From NCBI GenBank assembly GCA_027325905.1, contig DAIEEM010000032.1:1-6502 (forward strand): 6,502 nt of DNA. The letters are read 5' to 3'. The position numbers and the translations under genes are program-made. Shown here piece by piece: positions 5,679-6,502 of the stretch; position 1 is the stretch's first letter; each line of letters opens with the position of its first letter. The DNA comes from Rhodocyclaceae bacterium (GTDB lineage: Bacteria; Pseudomonadota; Gammaproteobacteria; Burkholderiales; Rhodocyclaceae). The notes beneath the pieces are model-generated. The model was not told the DNA's origin. It ran no database searches and was given only the letters and a program-made list of their open reading frames with translations.

Positions 5679-6502
5679 ATGCCCTTCGAACTTGAAACCG
5701 CCGCCCATCCCGAAAACCTCAGGCGCGTCGCCATCGAGCCGGTGTCGCGCGTCGAGGGCCACGGCAAGGTCACCCTCCTGCTCGACGACGACAACAAGGT
5801 GCACCAGGTGCGCCTGCACATCGTCGAGTTCCGCGGCTTCGAGCGCTTCATCCAGGGCCGCCCGTATTGGGAAGTGCCGGTGATGGTGCAGCGCCTGTGC
5901 GGCATCTGCCCGGTGTCGCACCACCTCGCCGCCTCCAAGGCGCTCGACATGGTGCTCGGCGCCAAGCTGACGCCGACGGCCGAGAAACTGCGCCGCCTGA
6001 TGCACTACGGCCAGATCCTGCAATCGCACGCGCTGCACTTCTTCCATCTCGCCTCACCCGACTTGCTGTTCGGCTTCGGTTCCGACATGGCGACGCGCAA
6101 CATCGTCGGCGTCGTCGCCGCCGCGCCCGAAGTGGCGAAGAAGGGCGTGCTGCTGCGGAAATACGGCCAGGAGATCATCCGCCTCACCGCCGGCAAGCGC
6201 GTGCACGGCACGGGGTCGGTGCCCGGCGGCGTGAACAAGGCGCTCGCCGTGGCCGAACGCGACCTGCTGCTCAAGGACGCCTACCAGATGGTGGCCTGGA
6301 GCCGGGAAGCCGTCGGCATCATCCGCGGCCTGTTCGAGAAGAACCTCGCGAGCTACAACGCCTTCGGCCGCTTCGACGCCAATTCGCTGTGCCTGGTCGC
6401 GGCCTCCGGCGCCATGGATCTCTATCACGGCGGCCTGCGCGCCCGCGCCGCGGACGGCAAGACGCTGTTCGACCATTTCGACTACAGCCGCTACTGGGAC
6501 GT
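5679..6502 (+). CDS. hoxH: NAD-reducing [NiFe] hydrogenase large subunit HoxH (5' part, cut by window end)
   Basis: The 274 codons present carry no stop and run off the window; group 3d large subunits are usually about 460-490 residues, so a little over half is here. HoxH carries the Ni-Fe(CN)2CO active site where H2 is split or formed. The N-terminal signature SRVEGHG (23-29) includes Glu25. The L2 motif RLCGICPVSHHLAASKALD (72-90) supplies the first two nickel-site cysteines, Cys74 and Cys77. A further conserved stretch is GKRVHGTGSVPGGVNK (172-187). The second Cys pair (DPCxxC) and the C-terminal peptide removed during maturation lie beyond the window. The ATG at 5679 is 7 bp after the hoxY stop, with GAGG (5670-5673) overlapping that stop as ribosome binding site. 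Identity is firm; completeness of the 3' end cannot be judged. Confidence 0.95.
   Translation, partial: MPFELETAAHPENLRRVAIEPVSRVEGHGKVTLLLDDDNKVHQVRLHIVEFRGFERFIQGRPYWEVPVMVQRLCGICPVSHHLAASKALDMVLGAKLTPTAEKLRRLMHYGQILQSHALHFFHLASPDLLFGFGSDMATRNIVGVVAAAPEVAKKGVLLRKYGQEIIRLTAGKRVHGTGSVPGGVNKALAVAERDLLLKDAYQMVAWSREAVGIIRGLFEKNLASYNAFGRFDANSLCLVAASGAMDLYHGGLRARAADGKTLFDHFDYSRYWD

Noticed and set aside
1..6502. A new defence, mobile or otherwise undescribed multi-gene system.
   Set aside because: Every stretch longer than the 86-bp gap is covered by a gene of a known family in a coherent operon, with no repeats, integrase, transposase or orphan genes.

Overview
The window is a compact, GC-rich stretch of bacterial chromosome. 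Every gene is on the plus strand, and two functional blocks sit side by side. The strong G/C preference at third codon positions, the overlapping start/stop junctions and the protein sequences suggest a Gram-negative proteobacterium. A betaproteobacterium of the Rhodocyclales/Burkholderiales sort is my best guess, but it is an inference from gene style and not a marker-based assignment.

Block 1 (about 1-2428) is a chemotaxis adaptation module. The last 15 codons of an unidentified upstream gene end at 49. cheR (receptor methyltransferase, 53-865), cheD (receptor deamidase, 862-1350) and cheB (receptor methylesterase/deamidase with a receiver domain, 1343-2428) follow. Both junctions inside the block overlap (4 bp and 8 bp), and cheD and cheB use the alternative starts GTG and TTG, so translation is probably coupled. 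CheR adds methyl groups to chemoreceptor glutamates, CheB removes them when phosphorylated, and CheD deamidates receptor glutamines. All key catalytic residues can be seen.

The only real intergenic gap (2429-2514, 86 bp) separates the blocks. It holds the most interesting regulatory signal: a 9/10 match to the FNR/Anr box that starts inside the cheB stop codon, followed at class II spacing by a TATGAT -10 hexamer, with no -35 element. This predicts an anaerobically activated promoter for block 2. A second dyad, TTGC-N6-GCAA, lies over the predicted transcription start, and a good Shine-Dalgarno sequence precedes the next gene. No convincing intrinsic terminator is seen after cheB.

Block 2 (2515 to the window end) encodes a cytoplasmic bidirectional NAD-linked [NiFe] hydrogenase (group 3d type) in the order hoxF-hoxU-hoxY-hoxH. 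HoxF and HoxU form the diaphorase half, exchanging electrons with NAD(H). HoxY and HoxH form the hydrogenase half, with HoxH carrying the Ni-Fe site. hoxF/hoxU and hoxU/hoxY overlap by 4 bp; hoxY/hoxH are 7 bp apart. hoxH is cut by the window end after 274 codons. HoxF is the fused NuoE+NuoF form, so no separate hoxE is expected.

I found no RNA genes, CRISPR arrays, insertion sequences, attachment sites or evidence of horizontal insertion. I also found no new multi-gene system. The notable points are the predicted oxygen-responsive promoter, the missing first pair of iron-sulfur ligands in the HoxF N-terminal domain, extra cysteines in HoxY, and an unusually A/T-rich patch inside the SAM-binding motif of cheR.
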